DNA of 64,000 nt from Durusdinium trenchii. Taxonomy: Eukaryota; Sar; Dinophyceae; Suessiales; Symbiodiniaceae. Both the position numbers and the translations under genes were made by a program. Positions 54,084 to 63,846 of this stretch are shown piece after piece. Numbering within the stretch: position 1 is the stretch's first letter; the number at the start of each line of letters is the position of its first letter. The DNA lies in the NCBI GenBank assembly GCA_963970005.1, contig CAXAMN010026794.1, forward strand, positions 91,094 to 155,093. The letters are read 5' to 3'. The notes below the pieces were generated by a model, which searched no databases, had not been told where the DNA came from, and saw only the letters and a list, made by a program, of their open reading frames with translations.

Positions 54084-56610
54084 TGTAATGAAACAATTTG
54101 TTGCTTGGATGTCGAAGCAAACCGTTTGATTTCATAAGCGCTGACTGTTCACCCCGGAGTGGACTCCTGCAGACATTAGCGTTAGGATCATTACAAGGGT
54201 CTTCCGTGGTCTTCCTCCGCAAGCTGCATGGGTTGGGCGGTTCGTCATCAGCAGTGACTGGGCAATATGATTGCTTTTGGTCTCACTTCAAAAACCATCC
54301 TTAGACTACAGTATGTCTCTTTTGAGTGGAGGAACATTGTTTCTTTGAGGTCGATGTCTCTTTCAACACAAACAGGACAGTGGGAGAGTTATTCATAGAA
54401 GGTTCTACACTCCGGACTTGCGCATCCCAAACAAGGATCCCATGTCAGAAATCCCCTGCCTTCGCCTGGCCTTTGCGTCATAAGTTCGGAGCTTGGACCG
54501 GACTTCGGTTTTCGTCTCAAACTGAGACTTCAATCTTGGAGATTCACCGGTGGTATGACTCAGCTGCTTAAGACCTGCTGCTGGGCTGCCGTCTTTTTGC
54601 CGTGTGAAGAGTTGGCGACTGATCATCCAATGGATCAGTGGCCAGTACTGTTAGGAGCAGGACGAAGTGCCAATGGGGTGTTTCAAAATGGTGTTCACTC
54701 GTAGAGCCTTAGTTTTTAGTTTGTAGAACATTTGATGTTCTGATTTTTGTATACAGTATATTTTGTGTACTGGTTTTCAAGGTGTTCGAGTCGCGAGTCT
54801 TGAGACCACCCCACATGCTCGCTCCTTTTCTGCTTGATTCTCCAATGAACGTGCACTGTGAGAGAACAAAAGCCGTTGCCGAGGCATGTGGGAAGAGTCT
54901 GGGGTGAAACCATGAGAAATCCATGGAGTTTGGGATAAGTCTGCTCTCAGAGTCTGGGATGTTGGTTTGTTTTATCTACCATTGAGACTGCGGTCGTTCA
55001 TCCATTGGAACCGTTTTCTGCGGATTTGGCTTTCGCATTCGGTCTTCGCAGGGTGTTTGGATGTGTTTGGTCTTCGCAGTATGTGAGAGACTTGAGACGG
55101 TGCTTCTGCTGGCAAGAGCGTTTCTGAGTCCTTGAGTCGTGTTACCTCCGGCACTGCCCGCTTTCATGTCCACTCAGCTTTGCAACTCTCGTTCGATGGG
55201 TCACAACATTAAGGAGTTGACTGATTGAGTCACTTCAATCGCTCAGTGGCATAAACGAAGTATCTTTGAAAGGTGACTGATCTCAGTCAATAACTAGTTG
55301 ACAAAAGGTCAATTTCTCATCATTCGCGACTGCCTTCGACTTGGCATCACGACCGGGTTTGTCATCGACCAACACAACCGGATCATCCGATCTGTTGAGC
55401 TGGTCGTGTTGGACCGCGATGGACCGCGGTGGACGTTTTTGATGTCGAACTGTGCAGGATACAGATCGCAAACTACCTTTGCAAAGGAAATTACACAGCT
55501 GGGGCCTCAGTGTTGTCGAATTGCTGCGAGCCTGCGAGCAGATAAGGCTTATTGATCTGGTCGCTGATCCCCCTGGTAGATGATCAAAGTGTGTTGGACC
55601 TGGCCTCTAGAAGCTGAACAGCTTGAGATTCAGATTCTTCCGAAGTCAGGCTGCTTAATCAAACTGGAGCTGGCGGAACGCATCCGGCTCTTATGTGGGG
55701 GCTGGAGAGGGACCAGTAGTATACTTCTCGATCCCCCAGGAAAGGAACCTTCTCAAAGTCCCACATTGAATGGCCACCTTTTTGCTCAACATCAGAGTGG
55801 ATGGTGGCCCGTCCAAATCCCATCCACCTACTAGCGTCCTTGTTCCGTTCGTAAGGCTACGGTTCGCCCCGTTCGCTTCGCTACCTCCGATCGCCGCTAC
55901 CACCGTCTACGTTCGTCCAGGTCTCCGGTGACCAAGAGGCCTGTGCGAAGCTGGCGGAGATTGCCAAGCCGGAGTTCAAGGCACCAGAGTTCCCGAAGAT
56001 CCGGTGTCGAACACCGAGTGAACTGGGCAAAAACTTCTTTCACCCTGAGGGAGAATGGGAATGGAGATATTCATCAATATCATTGGACCTGGAAAGACGA
56101 ATCGCTTGAAACAAATGTTTTAAGAATTTTTAAGATGTTTTTAGGCCCCAACCCGCATTGACAGACTGCGATAGACGTGATCTTCTGGACCAGAGCTTGT
56201 GCCAGTTGTTCAAGCAGGGTTTGCGTCAAAAGTACCATGAGTACACCAACCATACCCAACTGTACCCGTCACTATGTCTTAAAACTTCTCAAAAGGGGCT
56301 GTTGTGGCTGCACTGAACCGCGATTGTGTGCACCTGTTGCGGTGAAAACACGGCGAGCCGGTAGCGAAAAAAAAGAAGGACACAAGACCTGGAATCTATT
56401 GACCAACAAGCATACTTGGAGTTGTTGGTTTTCTATCAACACAAAGGTTAGGTAGGCTTGAGATTGCAAATAAGATCAATTAAGTGCTTGTCTCAAAATG
56501 AGGGGAACTTCCAACCACTGGGAGTTAATTTCTGTGTATGGTTAAATGCCCCCATAACTAAACACGAATCAGTTTCACTTTCCACGGAGCTTTGGGCTCG
56601 AGAACAGGGT
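54084..56610. other. Non-coding stretch between the two large elements
   Basis: No gene recognised apart from one likely exon at 55921. A CTAGCGTCCTTGTTCC repeat fragment lies near 55834-55860. The 5' terminal repeat of the DIRS-like element should lie somewhere in the right-hand part, but I could not find its edge because the 3' end of that element is outside the window. Confidence 0.35.
55921..56003 (+). other. Likely exon, unknown protein
   Basis: It follows GTTCGTCCAG (AG then G, the preferred dinoflagellate acceptor context) and runs in frame as VSGDQEACAKLAEIAKPEFK, then APEFPKI, up to a GTGTCG donor. The frame also stays open beyond. The composition is clearly coding-like. It could be an exon of a host gene or a captured fragment. 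Confidence 0.4.
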
Positions 56611-57477
56611 ATGCTAGCCTGCAGTCGCTGCAAGAAGTGGCGACTACTAGCAGGTCAGTGTACGGTGTGCGCTTCCATCGAACGCCTTCGCGCGGCGGCA
56701 GGTAGTGATCGGCTGCCTACCACTTTGGAAGCCGAGGCCAAGGTTACCAAGGTCCTGGATTCGGCCTACTACTCCATTGCCAGGCTCTTTCCTGAGTCGG
56801 ACGAGGAGGAGGTATCGAAGGGAGGGGCGCCTCCCAAGAGAGTGGTCGAGGAGAAAGCTGCCAAGGGAGAGGCGTCTCCCAAAGAAAGCTCAAAAGAGAA
56901 GAGAAAGAAGGCCGAGGATCCAGGAGAGGAATCAGGTAGCAAAAAGGTCAGCGAGAAGGAGGTGCAGAAGAAGGTAGCTGAGGTGTCAAAGAGTGAGGGA
57001 AGCAAGGCATTGCCCAGAAAGAAGGAGGAAGAAGAGAACAGGAAAGCAAGAAGCCGAACCCCGCAGAGACAGAGGGAGAAGGATAAAAAAGACAGGGAAA
57101 AGAAGGACAGCAAGTCGAGATCTGTGAGCGGTTCACGGACCAGACGGAAGAAAAGGGAGGACCATTCTCCCAGGGCTAGAGACAGTCGAGGAGGACACGA
57201 GGCAGTTCGACCGAGCAGTGGCATCCAGAGAGAGCCATACCTCCGCCCTCGTCCCAGTCAGCGAGAACCTCGTTCACCTCGTACTCCCGATCATCCGCCG
57301 CCTAGGACCGCTCTGATCCCGCCTGCCGCAGGACGAGACAAGCTCCCAGGCAGAGGGTGGAGAGGCCCGGTACCCTACTCCGATCATCCCAGGTGGAGTG
57401 AGGGGACTAACAAAGGTGTGACGAAGAGAGCGAAGCAGGAGCTGTTCGATAGAAGGAACACTCGTGGAAGGTGGTGA
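56611..57477 (+). CDS. DIRS-like ORF A: zinc ribbon and highly charged basic tail
   Basis: I start at the ATG at 56611, because the peptide there begins MLACSRCKKWRLLAGQCTVC, a neat C-x2-C...C-x2-C zinc ribbon; the frame is open upstream to 56458 but the sequence there is not protein-like. The rest is Lys/Glu/Ser-rich (about residues 70-200), then Arg/Pro-rich with RSRTPQRQREKDKKDREKK. It ends 8 nt before the ATG of the next ORF. The composition suggests a nucleic-acid-binding Gag-type protein. No enzyme motif is present. Confidence 0.65.
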   Translation: MLACSRCKKWRLLAGQCTVCASIERLRAAAGSDRLPTTLEAEAKVTKVLDSAYYSIARLFPESDEEEVSKGGAPPKRVVEEKAAKGEASPKESSKEKRKKAEDPGEESGSKKVSEKEVQKKVAEVSKSEGSKALPRKKEEEENRKARSRTPQRQREKDKKDREKKDSKSRSVSGSRTRRKKREDHSPRARDSRGGHEAVRPSSGIQREPYLRPRPSQREPRSPRTPDHPPPRTALIPPAAGRDKLPGRGWRGPVPYSDHPRWSEGTNKGVTKRAKQELFDRRNTRGRW

Positions 57478-57485
57478 GGGGAGTC

Positions 57486-58979
57486 ATGGCTCCCAAGGTG
57501 AGACGACCAGCAGCTATGCCGGCGCGGGTGCGCCCTTTGAGGAGGCCTGCACGGGCATCGGAGGCTGAAGAGGCGGAGGCTGACAAGCCGGTGACAGAAG
57601 AGTATCATCCCTTGACCTCATTGACGCTAGACAGAATGAAGGGGCTAGACATCGTTGAGCTTGGTGAGACATCGTATTACGGAGCGCATGCCAAGATAGC
57701 AGGCCGAATCAGGGGCTTGAAGCCCTCTGATGAGGAGGTGGAATTTGAGCTGACCGGCACGATGACAGACCGCGTGCTGGAACGTTTTGGGGGAGGCCAC
57801 TCGAGGACAGTGACGGTGCATGCGTGTCCTGCCGGTTGTCCACAGTTGATGACGGGTGACAAGTTCTTCCATGCCCGAGGTTTTTGGGATGCAGCCGTGG
57901 CACCAAAGCCCTGGCATACCAACCTCGTCCCTGCTAAGGCCATTGATGAAGGAGAGGTTGATGAGTTGGCCGGACTTCGTGAGATGGCTATGGATCGAGG
58001 CAAGGGGAGGGGAGGTGTCAAGCCTCCCAAAGAGGAAGGGCAGCAAGAGAGGAGCAAGTCGCCCGTGGTTGCCGCAGAGAAGAAGGGCAAAAAGAGGAAG
58101 AAAAAAGAGAGGACAGCAGAGAAAGAATACGATGAGTTGCTTGCCAAAAAGGAAGAGACAGAGGAGCTTGAACGAGGGCAGAAGACAGCGCGGGCCCTAT
58201 TCACCAATACATGCCTGCACCCCAATGTACCCAGGCGCAAACGTCTTATGAAGAAGGCCCGACGTGTGAGCAAGAAGAAGGACAAAAAGCGGAAGAAGTC
58301 TGACTCAGGTAGTTCCGGGTCCTCATCAAGCTCGTCAAGCGAGACTGAAAAAGGGTCGGAGGAGGAAGGCCCGCTTTTCGAGGAGACAAGGAGGATCAGG
58401 AGGTTGAGCGAAAAATGCCCAGGTGCATTGACGGCTCAGGCGTTGGACAATGTGCGTGAACACCTCCTTTCTTCTCGAGGCGAGTTGCACAGCGTGTCGC
58501 GAGATCAACTCAGTCCCTTGTTCTCGATGTACACGCACCAACACCTCCAGTCACTTGCAAGTCCGGTGCTTTGGCAGGAGTTGGTGACTGTTGCTCAGGT
58601 TTCGGATCTACTGCTCCGAAGGAAAGTGGCAGCTGCGTTGGACGTGCTCGTACAACGTGCGAAGTCACTTGAAGCGACCCTCCGCGGTGGCCATTTTTCA
58701 GTTTCGCGCCAGCTGGAGCTAGTCAATGCAGAACAGATCCGTATTGCAGAACCAGCTGAACAGGTCGAAGCAGCCAGAAGCGCGAGAGATGAATTTCGAA
58801 ATCGCTCCATTGGCAATCGGCCCTACGGCATGGCTCAGCGAGGAGACGGTGACCATCAGCCCAAAGGACGTGGCAAGCCTGTGCCAACCTCAGAACCATC
58901 ATACAAGCGCAAAGGAGGTGAGAAGGGAAGAGGAAAAGAGAAAGGAAAATGGGGAAAGAAAACAAAAGAGGAGAGTTGA
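57486..58979 (+). CDS. DIRS-like ORF B: Gag-like protein
   Basis: The ATG at 57486 lies 8 nt after the stop of ORF A. A compact N-terminal domain (about residues 35-160; GAHAKIAGRIRG, ELTGTMTDRVLERFGGGHSR) is followed by a Lys-rich stretch, a Ser run (SGSSGSSSSSSSETEKGSE), a helical region (LDNVREHLLSSRGE ... LDVLVQRAKSLEATLRGG) and a Lys/Gly-rich tail. The N-terminal part with HACPAGCPQ may hold a small fold. I do not recognise it. Position and composition fit a capsid or RNA-binding protein. Confidence 0.65.
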   Translation: MAPKVRRPAAMPARVRPLRRPARASEAEEAEADKPVTEEYHPLTSLTLDRMKGLDIVELGETSYYGAHAKIAGRIRGLKPSDEEVEFELTGTMTDRVLERFGGGHSRTVTVHACPAGCPQLMTGDKFFHARGFWDAAVAPKPWHTNLVPAKAIDEGEVDELAGLREMAMDRGKGRGGVKPPKEEGQQERSKSPVVAAEKKGKKRKKKERTAEKEYDELLAKKEETEELERGQKTARALFTNTCLHPNVPRRKRLMKKARRVSKKKDKKRKKSDSGSSGSSSSSSSETEKGSEEEGPLFEETRRIRRLSEKCPGALTAQALDNVREHLLSSRGELHSVSRDQLSPLFSMYTHQHLQSLASPVLWQELVTVAQVSDLLLRRKVAAALDVLVQRAKSLEATLRGGHFSVSRQLELVNAEQIRIAEPAEQVEAARSARDEFRNRSIGNRPYGMAQRGDGDHQPKGRGKPVPTSEPSYKRKGGEKGRGKEKGKWGKKTKEES

Positions 58980-59275
58980 AGGGTGGTTCTGAGGAGGAAA
59001 GCACAGGCATGGGAAGAAAGGTGAGGAGAAAAGAGCAATTGAGGGCAGATGAGTCAAGGAGAGGTCAGAGGCAAGCGGATGAAGAGAGACAAAAGGAAAC
59101 AGAAGACGACAGGGCAATCGAAGAGATGCTGACAGAATGCTACCAGAAGGCTTTTGAGAGCGGAAGGACGCTTAGAGACTATGACCTTGGGGGTGAGTTC
59201 GGAAGCCAAAACGAGCATCCAAGCCCGCCGGGCCAAGGAGGGGGGAGACAAAGGCTGCCTCCCAGTCTGAGGTGA
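58949..59275 (+). CDS. DIRS-like small charged ORF, possible start of Pol
   Basis: 108 codons overlapping the end of ORF B by 31 nt in another frame. It is Glu/Lys/Arg-rich (RRGQRQADEERQKETEDDRA) and ends near RTLRDYDLGGEFG. Coding-like sequence then appears in two further frames (59358-59624 and the RT frame from about 59590), so the N-terminus of Pol has probably suffered indels here. It may be part of Pol and not a separate protein. Confidence 0.4.
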   Translation: MGKENKRGELKGGSEEESTGMGRKVRRKEQLRADESRRGQRQADEERQKETEDDRAIEEMLTECYQKAFESGRTLRDYDLGGEFGSQNEHPSPPGQGGGRQRLPPSLR

Positions 59276-61632
59276 GGAGTAAGCAATCTGCAGGTATGGA
59301 CCGCAGACAGCGCCAAGCCTGGATTGGAGAGCAGCCCTACGATGGCACAGGGGAGGTTTGGAGATCCTCCCAAGTTGCATGGAACCATTCGCCGCGACTG
59401 GCTTTGATGCCGTGCCGTGGAGAAGTTTCTTTGACGGAGCAGATGCACCCAGCCTCATGGCAGAAGAACCTGCGAAGCGCATGTGGCAAAAAAGAAAGCA
59501 GTTTGAGGGAGCTGAGTCCGGCGCTGTCTCAATCCTTGGAGGTGTTTTCGAAGACCACGCGTTGCGGGCAGTCCACGGAGGGAATTTTTCCTCTTCCACT
59601 TCCAGGGACTCTGGGATGGTCTGAACCTGTTGACTCAGCATTGGAGGCTCTTGTTCGAGGGTTGAACCGCCTTTATGGGGTGACCACAGGTGCCAGCACG
59701 AGGGTTTCAAAGATCCAGAAGAAGATCCTGGTGCGCTTGAGGGAGGTGATTAGGTGCAGTGATTGGCCAGAGGTTGTCCTTCCTCCCATAACCTTTCAGG
59801 AGTTCTTTGCAACAAAGGGCATTGATTATTCAGGGGAGGAGGTCCGAGTAGCCAAGTCATTTCAATGGAAGATGGTGGCTGCTGCATTTCCCGAGGGTGT
59901 AGGGACATTGGATCTAGAAGCTTTCTGTGAGGGAGGAACTCGGTCGTATGTGACAGACTTCGAGCAATTCCTGCTTCCGCCCCAGGATCAAAGCCTCGGG
60001 AAGACCCCCTCGATCATGGTCAACCAGGAGCACTGGGCCGAGGTGTGCCGCGGCCTGATTGAGAGAGGAGTTTGTGGGGTGATGAGACGTGAGGACCTGT
60101 TTCATGTGGGGGGTCGACCTGTACTAAACGGACTTTTTGCCGTGGAGAAGGGTGAGAAGGCAGTCGACGGTAGAGGTGAGGAGTTTGAGGTGTGCAGGTT
60201 GATCATGAATTTGGTTCCGACCAATGGTCTCTGCCGTAACCTGGTGGGAGACACATCAACCCTACCCACTGTGACAGGGATGTCGGGAACGGTCTTGGAG
60301 GATGGTGAGTTGCTTTTGACCTCTTCAGAAGATATACGTTGTTTTTTCTATCTCTTCCGAACACCTCCGCAATGGCACCGTTTTATGGGGTTTGGACGGG
60401 AGGTCCCTGCAGAGGGCCTCCCAGAAGGATATGCAGGAGGTGGCTGGCATCTTGTAAGTCGGGTCTTGCCGATGGGATTTGTGAACTCGGTGGCGATAGC
60501 TCAACATGTCCATCGTCGAGTGATTCATCAGGCTTTAGGTGGGGAAAGGCGCTTGGCCGGAAAGGAGCAAGAGATCCGGCGTGATCGACATCAGAGCACG
60601 GCATCGCACCAGTTTCGAGTCTATCTGGACAACTATGACGAGTTGCATAAAGTTGACAAGAGGACAGCAGAGATGTTGAAAGGGTCGCCCTCGGCGTGGA
60701 GTTTGGCTGTGCGTGAGACTTACCAAACGCTGGGACTACCCCGACATCCCAAGAAGGCGGTTACCCAGGAGGTGCGTGCAGAGGTGCAAGGAGCTTGGGT
60801 GGATGGAGAGTTAGGGCGTGCTTCACCAAAGATGGAGAAGGTGGGAAGGTATGTGAGGTTGGCAGTTGAGATCTGTGTCGCAGGCAGAGCGTCTCAGCGT
60901 GAACTACAGGTGGTTGGCGGTGGCTTTGTCTACATTGCCATGTTCCGAAGACCCTTGTTGTCAGGCTTGAATGCTGTGTGGAGGCAGGTAACTGAGCTAG
61001 GGACCCTGGGGCCGTTGGTGAAGAGGCCTTTGCCGGTAGAGGTGGCACTAGAGTTGCTTCGCTTTGTGACCCTGACGCCACTGGCCTACATGGACTTCCG
61101 CTTGACGACGTCGGAGATAGTGACGGCGAGTGACGCCTCCACCACAGGCGGAGGTCTTTGTGTCACTAGGGAGCTCAGCCCTTTCGGAGTCGCAGCATGT
61201 CAGGCAGAATGCCGAGGTGATGTGGTTGAGCCCGAAGAGATGGACCAGGTGCTTGTGGTGTCGTTGTTTGATGGTATAGGTGCTCTGCGTGTGGCCTTGG
61301 ACGCTTTGCGGGTGCCTGTGGGGGGATACGTGTCGGTTGAGATCTCCCCCGAGGCGAATCGGGTCGTTGAGTCCTACTTCCCGGACGTGGTCTGCGTGAG
61401 TGACGTGGCGGACGTGACGGACGAGTGTGTGCTTGGCTGGAGGTTGCGTTTTGCCAACGTTGGTCTGATCTTGTTAGGTGCTGGACCACCGTGTCAAGGT
61501 GTTTCGGGGTTAAACTCCGACCGAAAGGGGGGCTCTGAGAGACGTGCGATCATGCTTGTTTCAACATATTCCCAGGGTCGAAGCACTTCTGAAGCGACAT
61601 TTCAAGTGGTGCCCCGTCCACCGTCTGATTGA
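59272..61632 (+). CDS. DIRS-like Pol: RT, first half of RNase H, N-terminal half of DNA methyltransferase
   Basis: Convincing from about 59590. RT motifs: RLIMNLVPTNGLCRNLVGD, TSSEDIRCFFYLF, VLPMGFVNSVAIAQHVHR and the active site VYLDNYDEL (D453, N454 in place of the usual second Asp). Then the first RNase H strand, VTASDASTTGGGLCVT (D621). A C5-cytosine methyltransferase follows: VVSLFDGIGALRVAL (SAM loop, F666), YVSVEISPEANRV, and LLGAGPPCQGVSGLN with catalytic C741. The frame then loses sense after a run of six G at 61527-61532 and stops at 61632; the rest of the methyltransferase continues in the next frame. The start at 59272 is a GTG and not trustworthy. Confidence 0.8.
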   Translation: MRSKQSAGMDRRQRQAWIGEQPYDGTGEVWRSSQVAWNHSPRLALMPCRGEVSLTEQMHPASWQKNLRSACGKKESSLRELSPALSQSLEVFSKTTRCGQSTEGIFPLPLPGTLGWSEPVDSALEALVRGLNRLYGVTTGASTRVSKIQKKILVRLREVIRCSDWPEVVLPPITFQEFFATKGIDYSGEEVRVAKSFQWKMVAAAFPEGVGTLDLEAFCEGGTRSYVTDFEQFLLPPQDQSLGKTPSIMVNQEHWAEVCRGLIERGVCGVMRREDLFHVGGRPVLNGLFAVEKGEKAVDGRGEEFEVCRLIMNLVPTNGLCRNLVGDTSTLPTVTGMSGTVLEDGELLLTSSEDIRCFFYLFRTPPQWHRFMGFGREVPAEGLPEGYAGGGWHLVSRVLPMGFVNSVAIAQHVHRRVIHQALGGERRLAGKEQEIRRDRHQSTASHQFRVYLDNYDELHKVDKRTAEMLKGSPSAWSLAVRETYQTLGLPRHPKKAVTQEVRAEVQGAWVDGELGRASPKMEKVGRYVRLAVEICVAGRASQRELQVVGGGFVYIAMFRRPLLSGLNAVWRQVTELGTLGPLVKRPLPVEVALELLRFVTLTPLAYMDFRLTTSEIVTASDASTTGGGLCVTRELSPFGVAACQAECRGDVVEPEEMDQVLVVSLFDGIGALRVALDALRVPVGGYVSVEISPEANRVVESYFPDVVCVSDVADVTDECVLGWRLRFANVGLILLGAGPPCQGVSGLNSDRKGGSERRAIMLVSTYSQGRSTSEATFQVVPRPPSD

Positions 61633-62854
61633 GAATGTGGCATCATCCATGGACACTCGCGATTGCCTCACCATGTCGGAGGCTTATGAGACGGTCCCTT
61701 GGTGCATTGACGCGGGAGGAGTCAGTTTGGCCAGACGACCACGACTGTACTGGTGCAGTTGGGAGCCCCTAGAGCTAGAAGGCGCCAAGGTTGTGAAGGG
61801 GAGAGAGGGTGCTCTCCCAGTGCAGGGAAAGGTAGAGTTGCACGTGACAGTTGATGAACAAGATTTCCTCGAGCCAGGATGGCGTCGGGCGCGACCAGAA
61901 GGTTCATTGCCCACCTTTACGACCTCTCGACCTTCCGCTGTGCCAGGACGCCGCCCTGCCGGGTTGGCCCTATGCCCGCCGGACGCTGTGGCTAGGTGGA
62001 GTGCAGACCTACATAGGTTCCCGCCTTACCAGTATCGCGAAGAGAACTGCGTGGTCAATCGCCAAGGTCAGCGTCGTGTGCCATCTATTAAGGAAAGAGA
62101 GGTCATCCTTGGATTCCCTCTAGACTATACTAGAAGGTGCATGGTGAAGAGTCTGGAGGGAAGCACGAAGCATAGTGATTGTCGCCTTAGTCTCCTGGGG
62201 AACAGCTGGTCTATACCGGTAGTCGCGTATCTTTTGTTCTGCCTCTTCAGGACCTTAGGTATGCTACCGATGATGGATTTGGCATGCTTGGTGAAGCGCT
62301 TGACGCCAGGGCGAGAGCAACAGCTGTCCAGTTTACTATTGAGGCCGCCGTTGAGGCAAACCACAAAGGCAGGAGAGGAGCAGACAGGCTTGGTGTCGCG
62401 TCTGTTAGGGCAAATCTCCGTGAAGGGTGAGGACATTTTGCTACAGCTTGGGACTGATTTGCCAGCTCGCTACCATAGGTTGAGAGCATCCATTCCCAGC
62501 AAGCTGTGGCGATGGAAGGACGTTGCAGGTTGGAGGTGGACCGGCGACGTGGAGCACATCAATGCCCTTGAGTTAAGAGCTGTGAAGACGGCCCTGGTCT
62601 GGCGACTGAAGGAGTTGGCAGACAGCTCATGCCGTTTCCTGCATTTAGTTGATTCATTGGTGGTGTTGCATGCCTTGTCGCGGGGGAGGTCATCGAGCCG
62701 GAGATTGAGACGAACCTTGTGTCGGATCGGAGCGCTTCAGTTGGCAGGTGGTTTAGTTGGTGTTTGGGGTTATGTGGCTACCCACCAGAACCCCGCAGAT
62801 CGGCCTTCGCGCCGCCCACTCCGCAAAAAATGGGGAAGAAAACCACGAAAGTAA
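61533..62854 (+). CDS. DIRS-like Pol: C-terminal half of DNA methyltransferase and second half of RNase H
   Basis: Sense starts right after the G run (ALRDVRSCLFQHIPR); the first internal ATG is 61544. Methyltransferase motifs continue in order: VHRLIENVASS (motif VI, ENV), ARRPRLYWCSW (motif VIII), VPSIKEREVILGFPLDYTRR (motif IX region) and LLGNSWSIPVVAYLL (motif X). RNase H then resumes: WRWTGDVEHINALELRAVKT (Glu), LHLVDSLVVLHALSRG (Asp) and HQNPADRPSRR (last Asp). The methyltransferase thus lies between RNase H strand 1 and the HINALEL helix. It is predicted to methylate cytosine at C5. The stop TAA at 62852-62854 shares its last A with the ATG of the recombinase. Confidence 0.8.
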
Positions 62855-63846
62855 TGGAAGGAAGAAGCCAACAGGAGCGCAAGAAAGTCCGCAACAAACT
62901 AGGATCCCTCAAGGGTTTGACTGTGCAACCTCGCACCCGGCAACGATACACCGAAAGTCTCAACAAGTTCTTTGACTGGATGGCAGGGGAGGGGTTAACC
63001 CTCCCAAAGCAACAAGCTCGCTTAGACCCTCTTGTCAGTGACTACCTTGAACACCTCTGGGCTTCTGGAGAAGGAAAGTCCGTGGCTAACAACACCTTGG
63101 CCGCCTTGCAAGACCGCGACCCTTCCCTCAAAAAGAAACTCCCTGGCAGCTGGAGGCTGTTGAAAGCATGGAGTACGGTGGAGATCCCCAACAGGGCACT
63201 TCCAATGACGGTGCAAATTCTCGATGCCTTATGCAGTTGGTCCCTGTTCCACGGCTGCCCAGAGTTCGGACTCTCCTTGAGGGTTGCTTTTTTCGGGTTG
63301 CTCCGAACTGGAGAACTACTGAGCCTTCGGGCAAAAGACATTTTCATTCCTGGACCTAAGGGACCTGCTGTTCTGTCCCTTGGACTTACGAAGGGAGGTG
63401 CCCGTCAGGGTGCAGCAGAGAGCGTTACGCTGCATGACCGCTCTATCCTCCCATCTTTGTGGAAATGGAAACAGTCTGCTAGTCCGTCAAAATTTTTAAC
63501 TGCTAAGCCACATGCCTGGAGGGCCATGTTTACGAAAGCCAACGAGGCACTGCGTTTGAACGACCTGCATTTCAGACCCTACAGCTTACGTCGCGGGGGT
63601 GCGACGTTTTGGTTCAACCAGCACGGTTCGTTTGATAGGTTGCTCGTGCAAGGGCGTTGGGCTGCGGCCCGTACTGCCAGAGTGTACCTGAACGACGGTC
63701 TTGCTCAGTTGGCAGATCTGTCTCCGTCGAATTCATTTTTAATTCCTTACTTCAACCTGTACTGTAAGAGCCCAAACCTTGAGCCTGGTACGCCTCAAGG
63801 GCGTGCCAGGTCAGGGGGACGTGGAGGAGCCAAGAAGGGAAAGTGA
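62854..63846 (+). CDS. DIRS-like tyrosine recombinase
   Basis: 330 codons from the ATG at 62854, which overlaps the preceding stop (TAATG). An in-frame ATG at 62830 and an open frame back to 62719 exist, but the 62854 start gives the tightest arrangement. N-terminal core-binding helices: TRQRYTESLNKFFDWMAGEG. Catalytic domain: LLRTGELLSLRAKD (first Arg, R151), LRPYSLRRGG-type box read as FRPYSLRRGGATFWF (R246; Tyr replaces the usual His) and GRWAAARTARVYLN (nucleophile Y278). It would integrate circular cDNA without a target-site duplication. Confidence 0.88.
   Translation: MEGRSQQERKKVRNKLGSLKGLTVQPRTRQRYTESLNKFFDWMAGEGLTLPKQQARLDPLVSDYLEHLWASGEGKSVANNTLAALQDRDPSLKKKLPGSWRLLKAWSTVEIPNRALPMTVQILDALCSWSLFHGCPEFGLSLRVAFFGLLRTGELLSLRAKDIFIPGPKGPAVLSLGLTKGGARQGAAESVTLHDRSILPSLWKWKQSASPSKFLTAKPHAWRAMFTKANEALRLNDLHFRPYSLRRGGATFWFNQHGSFDRLLVQGRWAAARTARVYLNDGLAQLADLSPSNSFLIPYFNLYCKSPNLEPGTPQGRARSGGRGGAKKGK

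Noticed and set aside
59358..59624. Second frame over the start of Pol (FAATGFDAVPWRSFFDGADA)
   Set aside because: It may be real coding sense displaced by an indel, but I could not place the joints, so it is mentioned under the neighbouring ORFs and not called separately.
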